NCBI GenBank assembly: GCA_038496675.1 | Contig: CM076650.1 | Location: 11,010,230-11,074,229 of the forward strand | Source of the DNA: Rachycentron canadum | Lineage: Eukaryota; Chordata; Actinopteri; Carangiformes; Rachycentridae | DNA length: 64,000 nucleotides | Direction of reading: 5' to 3' | In this document: piece by piece, positions 1 to 11,690 of the stretch | How the letters are laid out: each line of letters starts with the position of its first letter | How positions within the stretch are numbered: the stretch's first letter is position 1 | Made by a program: the position numbers and the translations under genes | Notes under the pieces: generated by a model | Seen by the model: the letters and a program-made list of their open reading frames with translations, nothing else | Database searches by the model: none | What the model was told of the DNA's origin: nothing

Positions 1-592
1 ATATATATATATATATACTTTTAAAGAGTCCAAATTATTATTTAAAAAAAAAAAACTGAAAAAACTGACAGTGTGGGAAAACTTCCTCTTGAACATGAAA
101 TTATCACGGGTCAGTGGAGAAATGAAACATTTAAGGTATTTAATATTATATATCATTATTCCAGCCTGTAATAAGCTGAAATGATAAAATGTGACTATAT
201 ACGAGTTATTTCATGGTTCATCTCCCAAGACACAATATCAGTGATAAATATATGGATTCGAGGCGTTTACAGCGATTTGTCCGTCTTTTACCTTCTGGAC
301 CACCACTGCTTCACAGCATAACTGCAAATTTCGTGAGATGAATACAAAACACATTTGCTCGCATGTTTTTAAACCTTTGCTAAAACGGCCGCTGTTTGTT
401 TCTCAAAGGGGCCTGTAGCTGCTGAACCATGTAGTCTGAACTCAGCTTAGATCATTTCCACGGCCTGAATGGGGACCGTGTGAACTGCTGCAGTTCAGGC
501 TGAGGGTGGCGCACCAAGCCAAAGAATTTAGTGTCGGGGACCCTCAGAGGTCACCACGGGTCAGAGCGCAGCGCCTGACAACACACTCAGAC

Positions 593-633
<41 letters not shown>

Positions 634-3450
634 CTGAGCCACTGTCACTAATCAGGCTTCATGGCTGGAGGCTTGTTTGTGTTTTCCTGTAACGGGCTGG
701 TGTACAGATGTTCCACTGATATAACACTGGGGATCAGAGAACGAACCGGAGACACGTCAGACAGACAACTTACTACCACTTTCTCACAAGAACACGGGCT
801 CTGTGTATTTAAGAAGTGTGCCTGCGAATTAGTGCGCGGTTAGGGGGCTGCCAATAGGCGGCAGAAACGATTCAAACAATAAACTGGAACAATAGAAACA
901 TACACTTTATGCTCATCCTTAATAAAACGCTGAATATTCACAGTGATTCTGCAAAAACATTTGTCAGATATCATGTTGTAAGGTGCAAATCATGGTTCTG
1001 TTGTGTGCAGGAGTGTTGGCTTCATGCTGGAATAATTTCACTGCCTTATTCTAACTGTGATGAAATGGAAATAAAGACTGATTTGTAACAAAGTGCGTTA
1101 AAATGTCACAGATGAAGTTTGAGGGAATCCCTGTCGTGGTTATGTTCAGTCAGGTGCCGGAGGAGAACAACTGTTCATATGGGCTGGTGTATCAGTCTAA
1201 CCTAAAGTCCATCACGCTGATTTGATCTTTTATTATAGATATGTAATGTCATTTTTTTGCGGTTATAAATGTTCTTTCCTGGTTCTATCCATAATTGTTT
1301 TTCCCACAAGGGATAGTCTTTTCTCATCAGAGCCCACCAGTGACCCATCATGCCTTGAGATCTGCCTTTGTACTGCGCTATTACTATCAATTTGATGAAT
1401 GCAATCAAAATGTTGTCAGACATTCACATTCACCTCAGAATACTTGGGCTTCATTTGTCTTTGCTTGCGCAGAGGTCACAGCCACTCTGGTTAATTCAGT
1501 CAAACTCCAGCATTTGATATCAGCTTGTTTTTAAAGTTTAGATTGAATATTGCTTCTAAAGCGGCCACCAAGCGAGAAGACGATTTTAAATCACAGCAAT
1601 GATGGCACCAAGTCACCGAGGTTGCTAAAATATATTGAGATAAAAAAAAAGGTGGCTTTGCTCAGAAGCTCCCCGATGTTAAATGTTTATTTAATGAATT
1701 AGATAGTTGTCAGAGCACGTATACAACGCGGAAAGAAACAATTGACTGTTAAGCTGTTAAGAAACTAAAGAAAAGTCCTGCGCATCATTTGGGTAAGTTT
1801 TGGCGCATCACTTGGCGTTACAAAATCCGTCAGCAAAAACTTCCAGTATTTAATTCAGTTATTTGAAAACCCAACAGCGCACATGTCCCTCCATATTTCA
1901 AAGGACAAACACATAAAAAGTGTTAAAAACTGCACAGTCAAGTAATTGGATTTTATGCCCCCGTCCCGCTCGCTCGCGCTTTTCTCTCCATGGTGCTCTA
2001 AAAACGCTCCAAACGCCTCAGATGTCTTGTGAGCTTTTCTTTCTCAATCTCCGCTGCTTTTTATTCGTCGACATCGCTCACAGGATCAAATATATCCAAG
2101 CACGGTGAAGGTTTCGAGATTAAAACGTTCTCAGTGACAAAACAAAACAAAAAAAGAATCGGAGCAAACTGTTTTGGCGCATGAGAGCAGTGTGAATCTG
2201 TGAGAAGGAGCGCACACAATAAACCTGTTGTTAACCTTGCTGTGAAAATATGTTTGAAGAAAACAGCCAATTGTTGTATGAAATGTATTCAAGTATAAAA
2301 TAATGCCCTTTGTTTGGGGGGAAAAACTTCAGCAATGTGAGGGTACAAAAGTCCCCTGTGGCATTTACTAGCACCCTTTGTGCACTTTGCGCTTTGGCGT
2401 CTCCACTTGGCGCATTACCCAGGCCCCTTTAAACGCGATTGTTTCTTTCTTTCTAATGACATTTACCGGATCAAAACATGCTGTTAATTCGATCAGAAAG
2501 CTTCACCCTTCATAACAATGGCAGTATAATTTCTCCCAAAGTTTGTTAAGTTGACCGAAATTAGGCAAATGAATAGGGGTCTCCAGGCTACCCATCTTGC
2601 AGGTGACGGGGAATAATGCGCGTTCACACCAGCTGCATTCTTCTTTATTTCTCCCTTTCTTTCACAGCATTATTAAAATTTAGGCCAATGAAACTATTCA
2701 TTCGTCTGAATAGACATTTTCTTATAGGATAATAGGATACAAATTGAGCCTCTCCAAAGAGTCTCCAGTGGTGGGTAACCCTCGTGTGCCAGAGGCTGCT
2801 GGAGACGCTGGCCTTGACGCAGACGACGCTCGTGTGCCAGGGCTAATCACACACCTGCCGAGGAGTCCAACAAAATAAAGAATGTAAACAAAAAGCTTGC
2901 CATCTCTCATAAAAGATGGACGTGTCACCAAGTCGTGTGAGAAACGCCGAGAACAAACGGGGGGGACTCAGTCTCCAAAAGATCTCCCCTGAACTTGGCG
3001 GAACAGCCTATTAAAGGCTTACTTAATTACTCTAATGACACTGGACAGGCCTTAAAATTCGGACCGGGCTTGGATGAGAGTTAAGATCGCTTGCTGGGAT
3101 TTGTAAACAGGCGATCGTGTGAGAAACGCGAGTTGGAAGAAAGAGGGTTTCTTTTTTCGCCGGCTTTGTTTTCAGTGCGCACTGTGCGCCCCGCCGGATC
3201 AGGCGATCCCAACGCTCAGTTCTTATTTCCCGCCTGGGTTGTTACTATGCAAATAATATTCCGAAAGTAATCACGTGTCTTTTGAACAGCCACGTGGATT
3301 AACAAAGCAGGTTTGCCCCCCTGCTAGCCCATGGCTTTGGATTTTTACTATTTCTTTAACTGATCCTAAATGCACACATTTACCGAATGCATGGTTCTAA
3401 TCCCATGGAATAATTTACACCATGAATGCCAGAATTCCTTGGATGGTCCC
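1..3450. other. Non-coding region upstream of helt
   Basis: No convincing coding exon is visible; the short ORFs here have no recognisable domains. The stretch opens in an (AT)n run at 1-17, carries a CTG repeat at 594-626, and from about 1.5 kb becomes rich in motifs usual in developmental regulatory DNA: a SOX-like AACAATGG at 2514-2521, homeodomain-type TTAATTA at 3023-3029 followed by CTAATGA, and three TGTGAGAA sites at 2199, 2936 and 3118. A 12-nt word, CTCGTGTGCCAG, occurs at 2781 and again at 2829. That the last 1.5 kb is helt regulatory DNA is inferred from position and motif content only. Confidence 0.55.
594..626 (+). repeat. CTG trinucleotide microsatellite, 11 units
   Basis: Eleven perfect CTG units. 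No coding frame through it is supported, so this is a simple repeat about 3 kb upstream of helt. Confidence 0.95.
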
Positions 3451-3460
3451 TTTATAAGGG
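3247..3460 (+). promoter_or_regulatory. helt: Core and proximal promoter of helt
   Basis: A TATA element (TTTATAAG) lies at 3451-3458, about 110 nt before the start codon, which would place transcription initiation near 3480. Upstream are two CACGTG E-boxes at 3272-3277 and 3291-3296, 19 nt apart, and a POU octamer ATGCAAAT at 3247-3254. Hes/Hey-class repressors bind E-box and N-box type sites, so the E-box pair could serve negative autoregulation; that is inference. Confidence 0.65.
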
Positions 3461-3565
3461 CCAGCCTTTCCCTCAAACCTCAGTCCGCTTCATCTCCTGC
3501 CAGAGGAACACATCTCTCCAACTTCCAACTGAACTCATTTTGAGACGTTTGTCAGAATTTCGTCG

Positions 3566-5318
3566 ATGGCATCTAAAATGAAAGACAGGAAGGTACGCGC
3601 TCATTGTGCGCTCTGCATTTTAAGGACTGATTTTTTTTTTTTTTTTGGGGGGGGGGCAACAAGATACTTTTAACACTTTTGAGTTACATTATGGAATTGT
3701 TTTACTTCACATTTTTCAAGAAATTTTTTCAAACTACTATTTGGAGTCATTTTTACACTAGTGGAATAGAAATCTACTGAGCACCAGCTTGTGGCAAACA
3801 CTAAAGGCGCTTTATTGATGTAAAAGAGCCCATCAGACATTTATGCAGCATTTGGAAACAGTAACGTAGTTAACTACGTTACAAACACGTACAATTTCCT
3901 AAACATTTCCATAAACGACGTGTTGACTGTGTCTATCGGGACCTCAGCAGTAAACAAACTGTCCGGTGCGCAGATGTCCGCCGCGCGCTCTGGAGCAGAG
4001 GGCACAGCGCGCGGCGCGCAAAAGTCCCCGGGAGTTAGTGTTTAGACCTCATTCATCTGTTTCAAATGGTGTCGTCGCTCCATGAAATGTAACTTCGATT
4101 GGCTATTGTGTGTTTCCGACTAATTCGACTAATAACTGTAAGCGAAAGCCCGTGTGGTCATGATGTATCTCCCTGTTTTTACAGAGAACTCCCATCTCTC
4201 ACAAAGTCATCGAGAAACGGAGACGAGACCGCATCAACCGCTGCCTGAACGAACTGGGAAAAACGGTGCCGATGGCACTGGCAAAACAGGTATTATAAAA
4301 TGTCTGATATTTGATTGCGCGATTTATAATTTTTTTTTATCCAATATTAAGATTTTTTCTAGCAAATATATGTATGTGTTTGCCTATTAGCGAGTCCAGT
4401 TACTGTTAAAATGCCCATGCAAACATTTTATAATGTTGGATTTGAATGTTTTTTTGCAGAACTCTGGGAAACTGGAAAAGGCTGAAATCCTAGAAATGAC
4501 AGTTCAGTATCTGCGAGCTCTGCACTCAGCGGATTTCCCCCGTGGGAGAGAAAAAGGTCAGTGAACTTTTCCCGCAGCTTCTTTCCTTTGCGCATCCAAC
4601 CACAGTGTTCTTTCAGAAAACTCAAACGCCCTTTCTTTAGCTGGCTGCAGATATTTCTGGGTTAAATATTATATGTGGACAATTTCTAGCTCAACTTTCT
4701 TTTAGTTAAGGAGCCAAATTTGAATTAGTGAACTTTGAGTTCACCTTTTACGCACCGAGATCAGACCATGAAAACACAAACTGTCAGAATTGTTTATCAT
4801 TTCATCGAGGCAGAGTTGTAACTGCTGCTTGCTTCATTCCAGGTGAACTTCTTGCTGAGTTTGCAAACTACTTCCACTACGGATACCACGAGTGTATGAA
4901 GAACCTAGTGCACTACCTGACCACAGAAGACAGAGCTGAAACCAAAGACATCAAGTACGCACGGATTCTTGCCTTCTTACAGTCCAAGTCCCGTGTGGTC
5001 ACCGAGCCTGTGTTCGGCTCTGTCGGCTCGATGCCGGAAACCACTGACTTCCTAGGCCAGCTGCACTCCTCCCCGGAGCACCAAGGCCACAGTCCGACTG
5101 ACTCCGTGTACCAGCAGAGTCCACCGGGACACTTCTCCTGGCACAGCTCGGCCCGCAGCCCGGGCATCTCCTACCCGACAGTGCCGCTCTCTGCGCACAC
5201 ACAACAACACGGTGGATACTTGTCACCGGTGCAGGGACTCGATCACCACTATTTCAATTTCATCGGCCACACGCACGCAAACACGTTTAGTTTGCACAGT
5301 GCGCAACACGCCATGTAA
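3566..5318 (+). CDS. helt: Helt, Hes/Hey-related bHLH-Orange transcriptional repressor
   Basis: Four coding exons: 3566-3592, 4185-4289, 4460-4556 and 4843-5318, total 705 nt, 234 aa, all introns GT..AG and in frame. The start ATG opens a 9-codon exon (MASKMKDRK). Residues 10-70 form the bHLH: basic region with EKRRRDRIN at 19-27, helix 1 with LNELGKTVP, helix 2 with KLEKAEILEMTVQYL. The Orange domain runs from about 78 to 120, followed by a Ser/Pro/His/Gln-rich tail. Unlike Hes (proline) or Hey (glycine), the diagnostic basic-region position is Lys16, and the tail ends HSAQHAM with no WRPW/YRPW Groucho motif; both traits fit Helt (Heslike/Megane). Family knowledge: a nuclear repressor needed for GABAergic neuron fate in the midbrain. 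Length is close to the mammalian protein. It lies next to slc25a4, as in human 4q35. Confidence 0.93.
3861..3882. repeat. Perfect 22-bp palindrome in helt intron 1
   Basis: The 22 bp equal their own reverse complement, centred on GTTAAC. It lies about 270 bp downstream of the first coding exon. It might bind a dimeric factor (GTTAAC is HNF1-like); no function is shown by the sequence itself. Confidence 0.85.
3979..4016. repeat. GC-rich inverted repeat in helt intron 1
   Basis: Arms CGCCGCGCGCT (3979-3989) and AGCGCGCGGCG (4006-4016) are perfect 11-bp complements separated by 16 nt. A stable stem would form in the intron 1 RNA or in single-stranded DNA. It sits in a short CpG-rich patch in otherwise AT-rich intron sequence. 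Confidence 0.85.
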
Positions 5319-5395
5319 ATAGATGCGCTATGTTTTGTTGTAATTTTTTATTTATATGACTGCGAATGATGGAAATAGATTATGTACATGTTGTG

Positions 5396-5401
5396 AATAA
5401 A
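5396..5401 (+). terminator. helt: helt polyadenylation signal
   Basis: AATAAA 78 nt after the helt stop codon; the first canonical signal downstream, implying a very short 3' UTR. Confidence 0.8.
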
Positions 5402-8040
5402 TATTTCTGACTAAAGCGGTGTTGTTATCATTTACGCATTTCTTTGGAGGCTCAGCGCCACTCTCAGTGCGTAAAGATCACTAAAACTATAAGAAAGTAC
5501 GAACCTGTTGCCTCCTTGTAATAATACAGTGTTTGGAAAACATTATTTTTAAAAGATAAGGGGAGAGAAAACTTGCTGAAGAACAAAAATATACACAAAA
5601 CTAGTTACCAACTATACAAGAGCTTTAGATTTTTTTGAAAAATAAAATGAAACAAAGGTTATTTTGTAAATTATGACAGTTTGGAGTGAATAAGAAACAT
5701 TTGGAAACTGAAAACTGGGCTCAGTCTTTATCAAAAGAAGCTCCAGAAGGTGCAGGATTTCTTCCAGCTTTAAAGAACATGTGATAAGACTTTTTTTTCT
5801 GTGTTGCACAGACCTGTTAAAGGGACGATCTGTGGGTTTAATGGGTGACACAGCAGGTTCCAGGGGGCAGACATGAGCCCGATTTAAGTTAAACAAACCT
5901 CACTTAACAAAACCATTGATTCATCCAACGTTTCCTCTTCCTTGAAATTCAAATCTGACATTTGATTCAAGAACATCACATATTTGTAATGTCAAGAAAG
6001 TTGTCCCCTCTGAAGTTTTAGCCAAGTTGTACTATTTCCATATATTTAGGCAAATGAGGCGAACTATTTATTAGGATCAAAATGGGATGTTATGCAATGA
6101 AGAGAGATCCACCATAGTTAAAAGTTGGCATTTCTTAATGATTTAAGTAAAAATTTTCTTCTTTCTTCGAACCATTAGAAAAAATGAACCTGCTCAGAAG
6201 GGCTCAAAGTTTTTCCCCACTTTGAGAAGGAGGAACATATCAGGACCAGTCAGATACTCATCCCACAGAATAAGGAATCACACTGATCAAAAGAGAACTG
6301 TTTTGGGCAATAAATTATTGTGTTAAACTGCTTTCAGGCTCCTCCTGTCTTTCTTCAAGTGAGTCGTGTAGGGTTGGATTGTAGAAAAAAAAAGAGGTAA
6401 GACAGAAAGAGAAGAGGGGAAACTCCTTGTTGTTTCCTTTCTTGAAAAAACCAAGGAGCCCCATTGTGGTGCATGTGAAAGGAGAACAATCTCTGCGTCC
6501 TTATGCTTCATCCTTGAGTGATTACGAAGAAAAATAATCAACACCATGAAATCAAAGTTTCTCTCTGACAGGAGCACAAGAAAACACCTTTTCTACCAGT
6601 TTCCTTTAGAAGCAAAACTAAAATCATTGCACACTTCTCTCTCCTGTGTCATTTTAGGCTTCTGTACCTGGCATTAGACTAAGAGAAAGGAAAGTAAGGT
6701 GTGTCATAGGTGTCCTCATAACATTGCTTACATGTTGGACAGATAGGATGGATCTGAGAGTGGTTTCCGGATGGATGGGTAGATGACGGATGCATGGATA
6801 AGCCCACATTAATCGCCTGGATGGTTGGATAAACCCACATTAACCGGCCCCTGACCAAAAGAACAAGCAACAAGAGGGCAAATGAAAGAAATTAAAAAAA
6901 CAGTGGCCACGCAGATGGAAAAGTGACAATAAGATAAAAGAGAAAAGGCTTTAAATGAATACTTGGATCTCTACAGCCCCAATATTGGTTTTAATCCTGA
7001 CACTAAACAGGGGAAAAAAAGACTCATGTGCAGCCAGATGAGAAAGATTTAGCCTCAGCACATCACATGAATAATAATAAATTGAGCAGCGATAAAAAAG
7101 GACTTCACACTATTTATTGTCATGTAAACTGAGCCACGGTGGTAAAGCTTCAGTTGGAGATTATTTATCTTTCGCATTAATATCACATGCTGAACATTAA
7201 CAATCTGCTCTGTTGAAAAATTATTCATCAGTGGATTGTCAAAGAAAAGTACAATTGCACTCACATCTTACATTTTTACTTTGATGAGCATGAAGTCAGG
7301 CAAGTTTATGAAGAGAAAACAAGTTTCCTCATCTGACTGAAACATGCGCAATGATGGGAATAAGTTAAAGACTCAGTAAAAGATAATATAATTGTAGCAG
7401 ATTTTTTCAATATTTTACAGAATAACTGTAATTTAAGCCCCAAACATTTTTGTCTGGCACAAAACAGTCAATGTTTATATTGGTGTATGTATTATATACT
7501 GCATACATACATTTTTAGTTACTTCTATTTAGTTTTTTTCATGCATTGTTTATTTAAAGTAGATGCTTATAAGACATGTAGTATTGTAGTCTTTTGAAGT
7601 TTTTGTTTAAGTTAGTGATGCATCTCTTCATGTCTGTGAATGAGATACAGTCTTATTGTATCATATCGTCTCATATCTTTTATGGAGGAATTGACTTCAC
7701 TTGTGTTATTGTTACATTAACTTCAAGATTGAAACTTTCACTGGCAGGAAAACAGCCAAAGCATAATTTCTGCCATGTAACTTTACAGTAACAGTTTACA
7801 AATTATAAATGAAAAACTGAATGATTTTGAAAATTTATCCCACCGACAGAGGTATAATTGTGTTTAAATAAAAATGTTTTTTATCATCACATCATTAGGA
7901 CTATAATGAATAACTACTAGATAGTGTTCCTGTGTTGGTGTGATTTACTGTTTGTGGGTTTTGAGCAAACTCTGTATTTGTGTACACACAGTATGTGCAT
8001 GGCCATGTGTTCCCTGGAGAACATGTATACAAATATTTTA
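5402..8040. other. Intergenic DNA 3' of helt
   Basis: No exon with sensible splice sites or a recognisable domain. It is AT-rich with stop codons in all frames. A small GATG-rich patch at 6740-6845 contains GGATAARCCCACATTAA twice (6796-6812 and 6827-6843). Confidence 0.5.
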
Positions 8041-8155
8041 CTGGTTCAAATCCTGGGGGTCAGAACCACCCCAAGGGTTTCCCAAGATAAATCTCAGGGG
8101 TCACATGATCTCTGCAGTGATCTTTAAGTGTTCTGTCAAATTTCATCTGATGTAA
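8040..8155 (+). repeat. Probable degenerate teleost interspersed repeat fragment
   Basis: The words for a hard-to-miss fish repeat motif (correction of a reference for doubled text: a 'gggtcacaagataaatctgaggggtca'-like block) are present here in worn form, with AAGATAAATCTCAGGGGTCA at about 8084-8103. Family name not determined; assignment is from remembered similarity only. Confidence 0.35.
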
Positions 8156-8567
8156 ATCAATCTATTTCAAGTGTTTACTGGTGTCACATTTTGTTTGTCT
8201 TCATTCTAGTGCAGCAGCCTTATTTAAGAGATTCTCTGAAATGTCATTAGAAAAAAAAAATTCTCACTTTTCTTAACTATTTTTCTTTTTATTGTTCTAA
8301 GAAAATGGCATTTTTATGACTCAACTACGGCATGGTAGGGATTATTGGCACAGTTGCATCTACACCTAAAGTGCATAGCAACAGGAAACATCTCATCTTA
8401 TTTAAACGTACTTCATAATGTGTTGTATGATGATCTTGCTAAAGACCACAAACACATATAACATAATATTGGTGACTTTATGCCTAGAAATAATCTGAGA
8501 GGGAAAACTGTTCCTCACCCATGGAGCCTAAAATGTCTGGTCAGACATAGTTTAATATTTAAAAGAA

Positions 8568-8955
8568 TAGTTTAACATTTTTGCAAATAAACTCATTTGC
8601 TTTCTGCAGCCAGCAGCTGATTAGCTGAGCTTAGCACAAAGACTGGAAACAGAGGGAAACCATATTCTTGCTAATGCCAAGAAGCAGTCTGGCACACTGA
8701 ACCCCTCTGAACACAGCACATTGTTGTGTTTAGATGTTGGTTAAGATATAAGAAGACCGAATATATTAATTACTGGGCTTTATAGGTGGATTTTGTCACC
8801 TTTGGTGAGAGTAACTGTTAGCCCTGTTTCTAATCATGCCATGCAAAGCTGTATAGTTAAATATTTAATGGGTAGATAAGTGAGTCAGTCTTTTCACCTC
8901 AGCTCACTGCAAGACAGCAAACAACATATTTCCCAAAACTGTCAATTTAAGGGAT
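8568..8955 (+). repeat. Degenerate teleost interspersed repeat
   Basis: It contains the words TTAGCACAAAGACTGGAAAC (about 8632-8651) and GGTGGATTTTGTCACCTTTG (about 8786-8805), then a tail reading roughly 'tatttcccaaaactgtcaa'. These recur in a very abundant non-autonomous repeat of percomorph fish. The copy is diverged and has no ORF. Class and family name cannot be fixed from memory. Confidence 0.6.
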
Positions 8956-9144
8956 CACGAGCCAAAAACATTGCAAACTAGTGCTGTAGCTTAAAGAGGG
9001 ATCCATTAGTAGTGATTTGATATTTGCACCCATAGGAGCACTAAAGTCAGGCTTTTTACATTTACATTTACATTTAAGCTGAGACTCTAAACGTAGAACA
9101 ACAAATGTTCTTTCTTTTACCAGTGTGGTGTGTTTGTGTTACCT

Positions 9145-9150
<6 letters not shown>

Positions 9151-9206
<56 letters not shown>
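9151..9206 (+). repeat. (GT)n microsatellite
   Basis: About 28 perfect GT units. Confidence 0.97.
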
Positions 9207-9208
<2 letters not shown>

Positions 9209-11537
9209 GAGAGTTACAGTGATGCTTTGGGAGCGAAGCCAAAGAAGTACACAAGCTGTGAGAAATCCAACAGTCACTCAGTCTGGTGGGTAATCAAAGT
9301 GCTCCAGTGGCATCAGATCTCTGCCGGCTCACCTCAGGATGGTCGTCTGATCTACAGCATGAAAAGACAGAGACAGAGAGCAGGGAGGAGGGAGGTGAAG
9401 GGGGAGGATGGTGGTGAGACAGAGGGAAAGAAGAAGAAAGTGAGAGAAACAGAACAGCGAGAGTGCTAAGAATAGGGGGGAAAGGGATGAAGATCATTCC
9501 CACAACAGATACCACTATCTCACAGGGTTTAAAGGGCCCCCTTTCTGTACACCCCCCTACCCCCCACCCCTCCTCCTGCCTTCTCTTCCTCCCCCTCCTC
9601 CCCTCACCAATAATGCCAAAACTTGGCAGCCAACCCAGCACATAAGCAACAGTTTCCCATCAGAGAGAGGCAGCAATCCTACTGCCTTGGCACCAGCGAT
9701 GTCTGAAGAATGACGGGCACTGTAAGAGGAGAGCAGACATGAATGGAGTCTGTTAGGAGAGAAAGAATGAAAAAAAAAAAACAACAACATATCAATGCCT
9801 TTTGATTGTCTGGGAGTGATTCTGGATAGAGCACAAATGTGGCAATATCTGATCTGATGGTGTGTGTTTTTTTTTAATGGGGAAGGTTTGATGTTTATGA
9901 AGAGTAACTTAGAAAATGAATTTTTTTTTTGTTTGTTTTCCATGCGACCTCCTTATATTTTGCTAAGATGGGATTTAAATAGAATGATGTTGATGAATGA
10001 AGTCAAATACATCTGCTATAAAATCATTCGCTGTAGGAGAACTTTCCATAGTCATCTCTGCCCCCTGCCAAGGGATGAGGGCTTCACCTTTTTACACTTG
10101 GCACAACCCTGTATGTGCTCACCAGCAATGGCATCAGATTATGCAAATCCATGGAGATGTCCTATTCAACACTACCTCCATTTAGAACTGAGATATTTGA
10201 GCCAAAAATGAATAGAGTGATAAAAGAGGCAGTGTTTTAAAGGAGGCAGAGCCTGGAAGGGTCAAAGACATCTCCGATATAAATGAAAACATAATGAATA
10301 CTGTACAAAATATCCCACTGTGGACCATCATTTCAGTCACGCCCTCAATTTCGTAGCTTTTCCTGCTTGTCTTTTTTTCCGTTGTGAAGTTTTGCAGATC
10401 TGAGAAATATCGAGGCAGAGAGCAGCATGGGAACAGCCCAACAAGCGTGCAACAACAAACTATAGAAGAGAGCCGCGAGTTAAAGAAGAAAAAAAAAAAA
10501 GACAAAAAGAAACAAAATTAGACCAAACTCTTTGTTATTCATGGGAAAAAAAGAGCAAGCTTGTTAACTTGCACAATTAAGGCATCATTTGCCAAGAGAA
10601 AGTGCAGTTCTTTGTTTTAGGGGGACAAAAGGTTGAGAAAGCGTGTTTTAGGTTGGTGCTGTGAGTTTCATGAGGGTGGGTCTGGTTATCTGGTGTGCCA
10701 CAACAAGGGACACTTTTGTCACAAGCACAGACAGTGTGACATCAGAAAGTGCTTGAGATAAATCAGGTAATTTTGCATGGTAGTTAGACAAAGAGCACCA
10801 TACATTCCAGTTCCTGTGTGTGTTTATAAAGGGAGTATGAGTAAAAGAGGAGGCAAAACACCATGTGAGTAATTTCACAAGACGTCTCCAATAGAGTGGC
10901 ATAATTTATGTTTTAACCTTTTTGTTAAAGACTAATGGCATTAACTTTGACAACATCAATAAATTATTCATATTTAAAAGAATTTTAAAGAAAGCCCTAA
11001 AAAGGATATTTGCCTAATTTTTCTGTCATTTATTCTATTAAAAATTAATGTTTTTAAAAACATGATTTATATCAGAAATCAAATTTATAAAATGTAAAAC
11101 ATGTTATTACTGCGTACAACCAAATGGCGGACTCTTCTCATTTTACAGCTTCATTTTTTATAAGATTGTAAACTGTGATGTTTTAAATCTCTGAATGTTT
11201 ATGGATGATCCAAAATGAATTCTAAGTCCCTTAACATGTGCAGTTGATATTAACTAATAAATAACTCTCTCTGATTTGAAGTAGTCAATTTGAAAATGCA
11301 GATCTCACTCTACTCTTTCTATTTTATACATTTTCACTGGAATTACTTCCTACCAGTAAAATACCCAGTACGCAGTCAAAGTATTTGACTGTGGCACCTG
11401 CAGTTTATCCTGCGTAACAACTGTTTCAGGTCAGAAAGGTTGTTCTTAAATCTTTAATAAAGGAATTTCTTTAAAATAAATTTCATCAACCTAAGGCAGG
11501 AGGCAGAAACCCGAATGTTGTAATGCAAATAAAAAAC

Positions 11538-11690
11538 TAATTTCCACTATATACTACTTATATTACTTCTCCACTACATTTCAGAAAGAAATATTGTGCT
11601 TTTTACATTAATCTGATAGTAAAGTAAATTTACTGATTATTATTTTTAGTACAACAATATTGTGAGGTGAGGCTTTTTATCTGTTTGTTA
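11538..11690 (+). repeat. Degenerate teleost repeat ('CTCCACTACATTT' family)
   Basis: It contains CTCCACTACATTTCAGAAAG and 'aatattgtgctttttac', words typical of a highly abundant teleost interspersed repeat. Related worn copies lie near 43866-44040, 48360-48500 and 59975-60100. Family name not known to me. Confidence 0.5.

Noticed and set aside
4728..4842. 5' extension of the last helt exon
   Set aside because: Open by chance; the acceptor at 4841-4842 joins in phase to the exon ending at 4556, and the extension is unlike any Helt.
9074..9293. ORFs across the GT array
   Set aside because: Cys-Val and Thr-His repeats are translations of the microsatellite.
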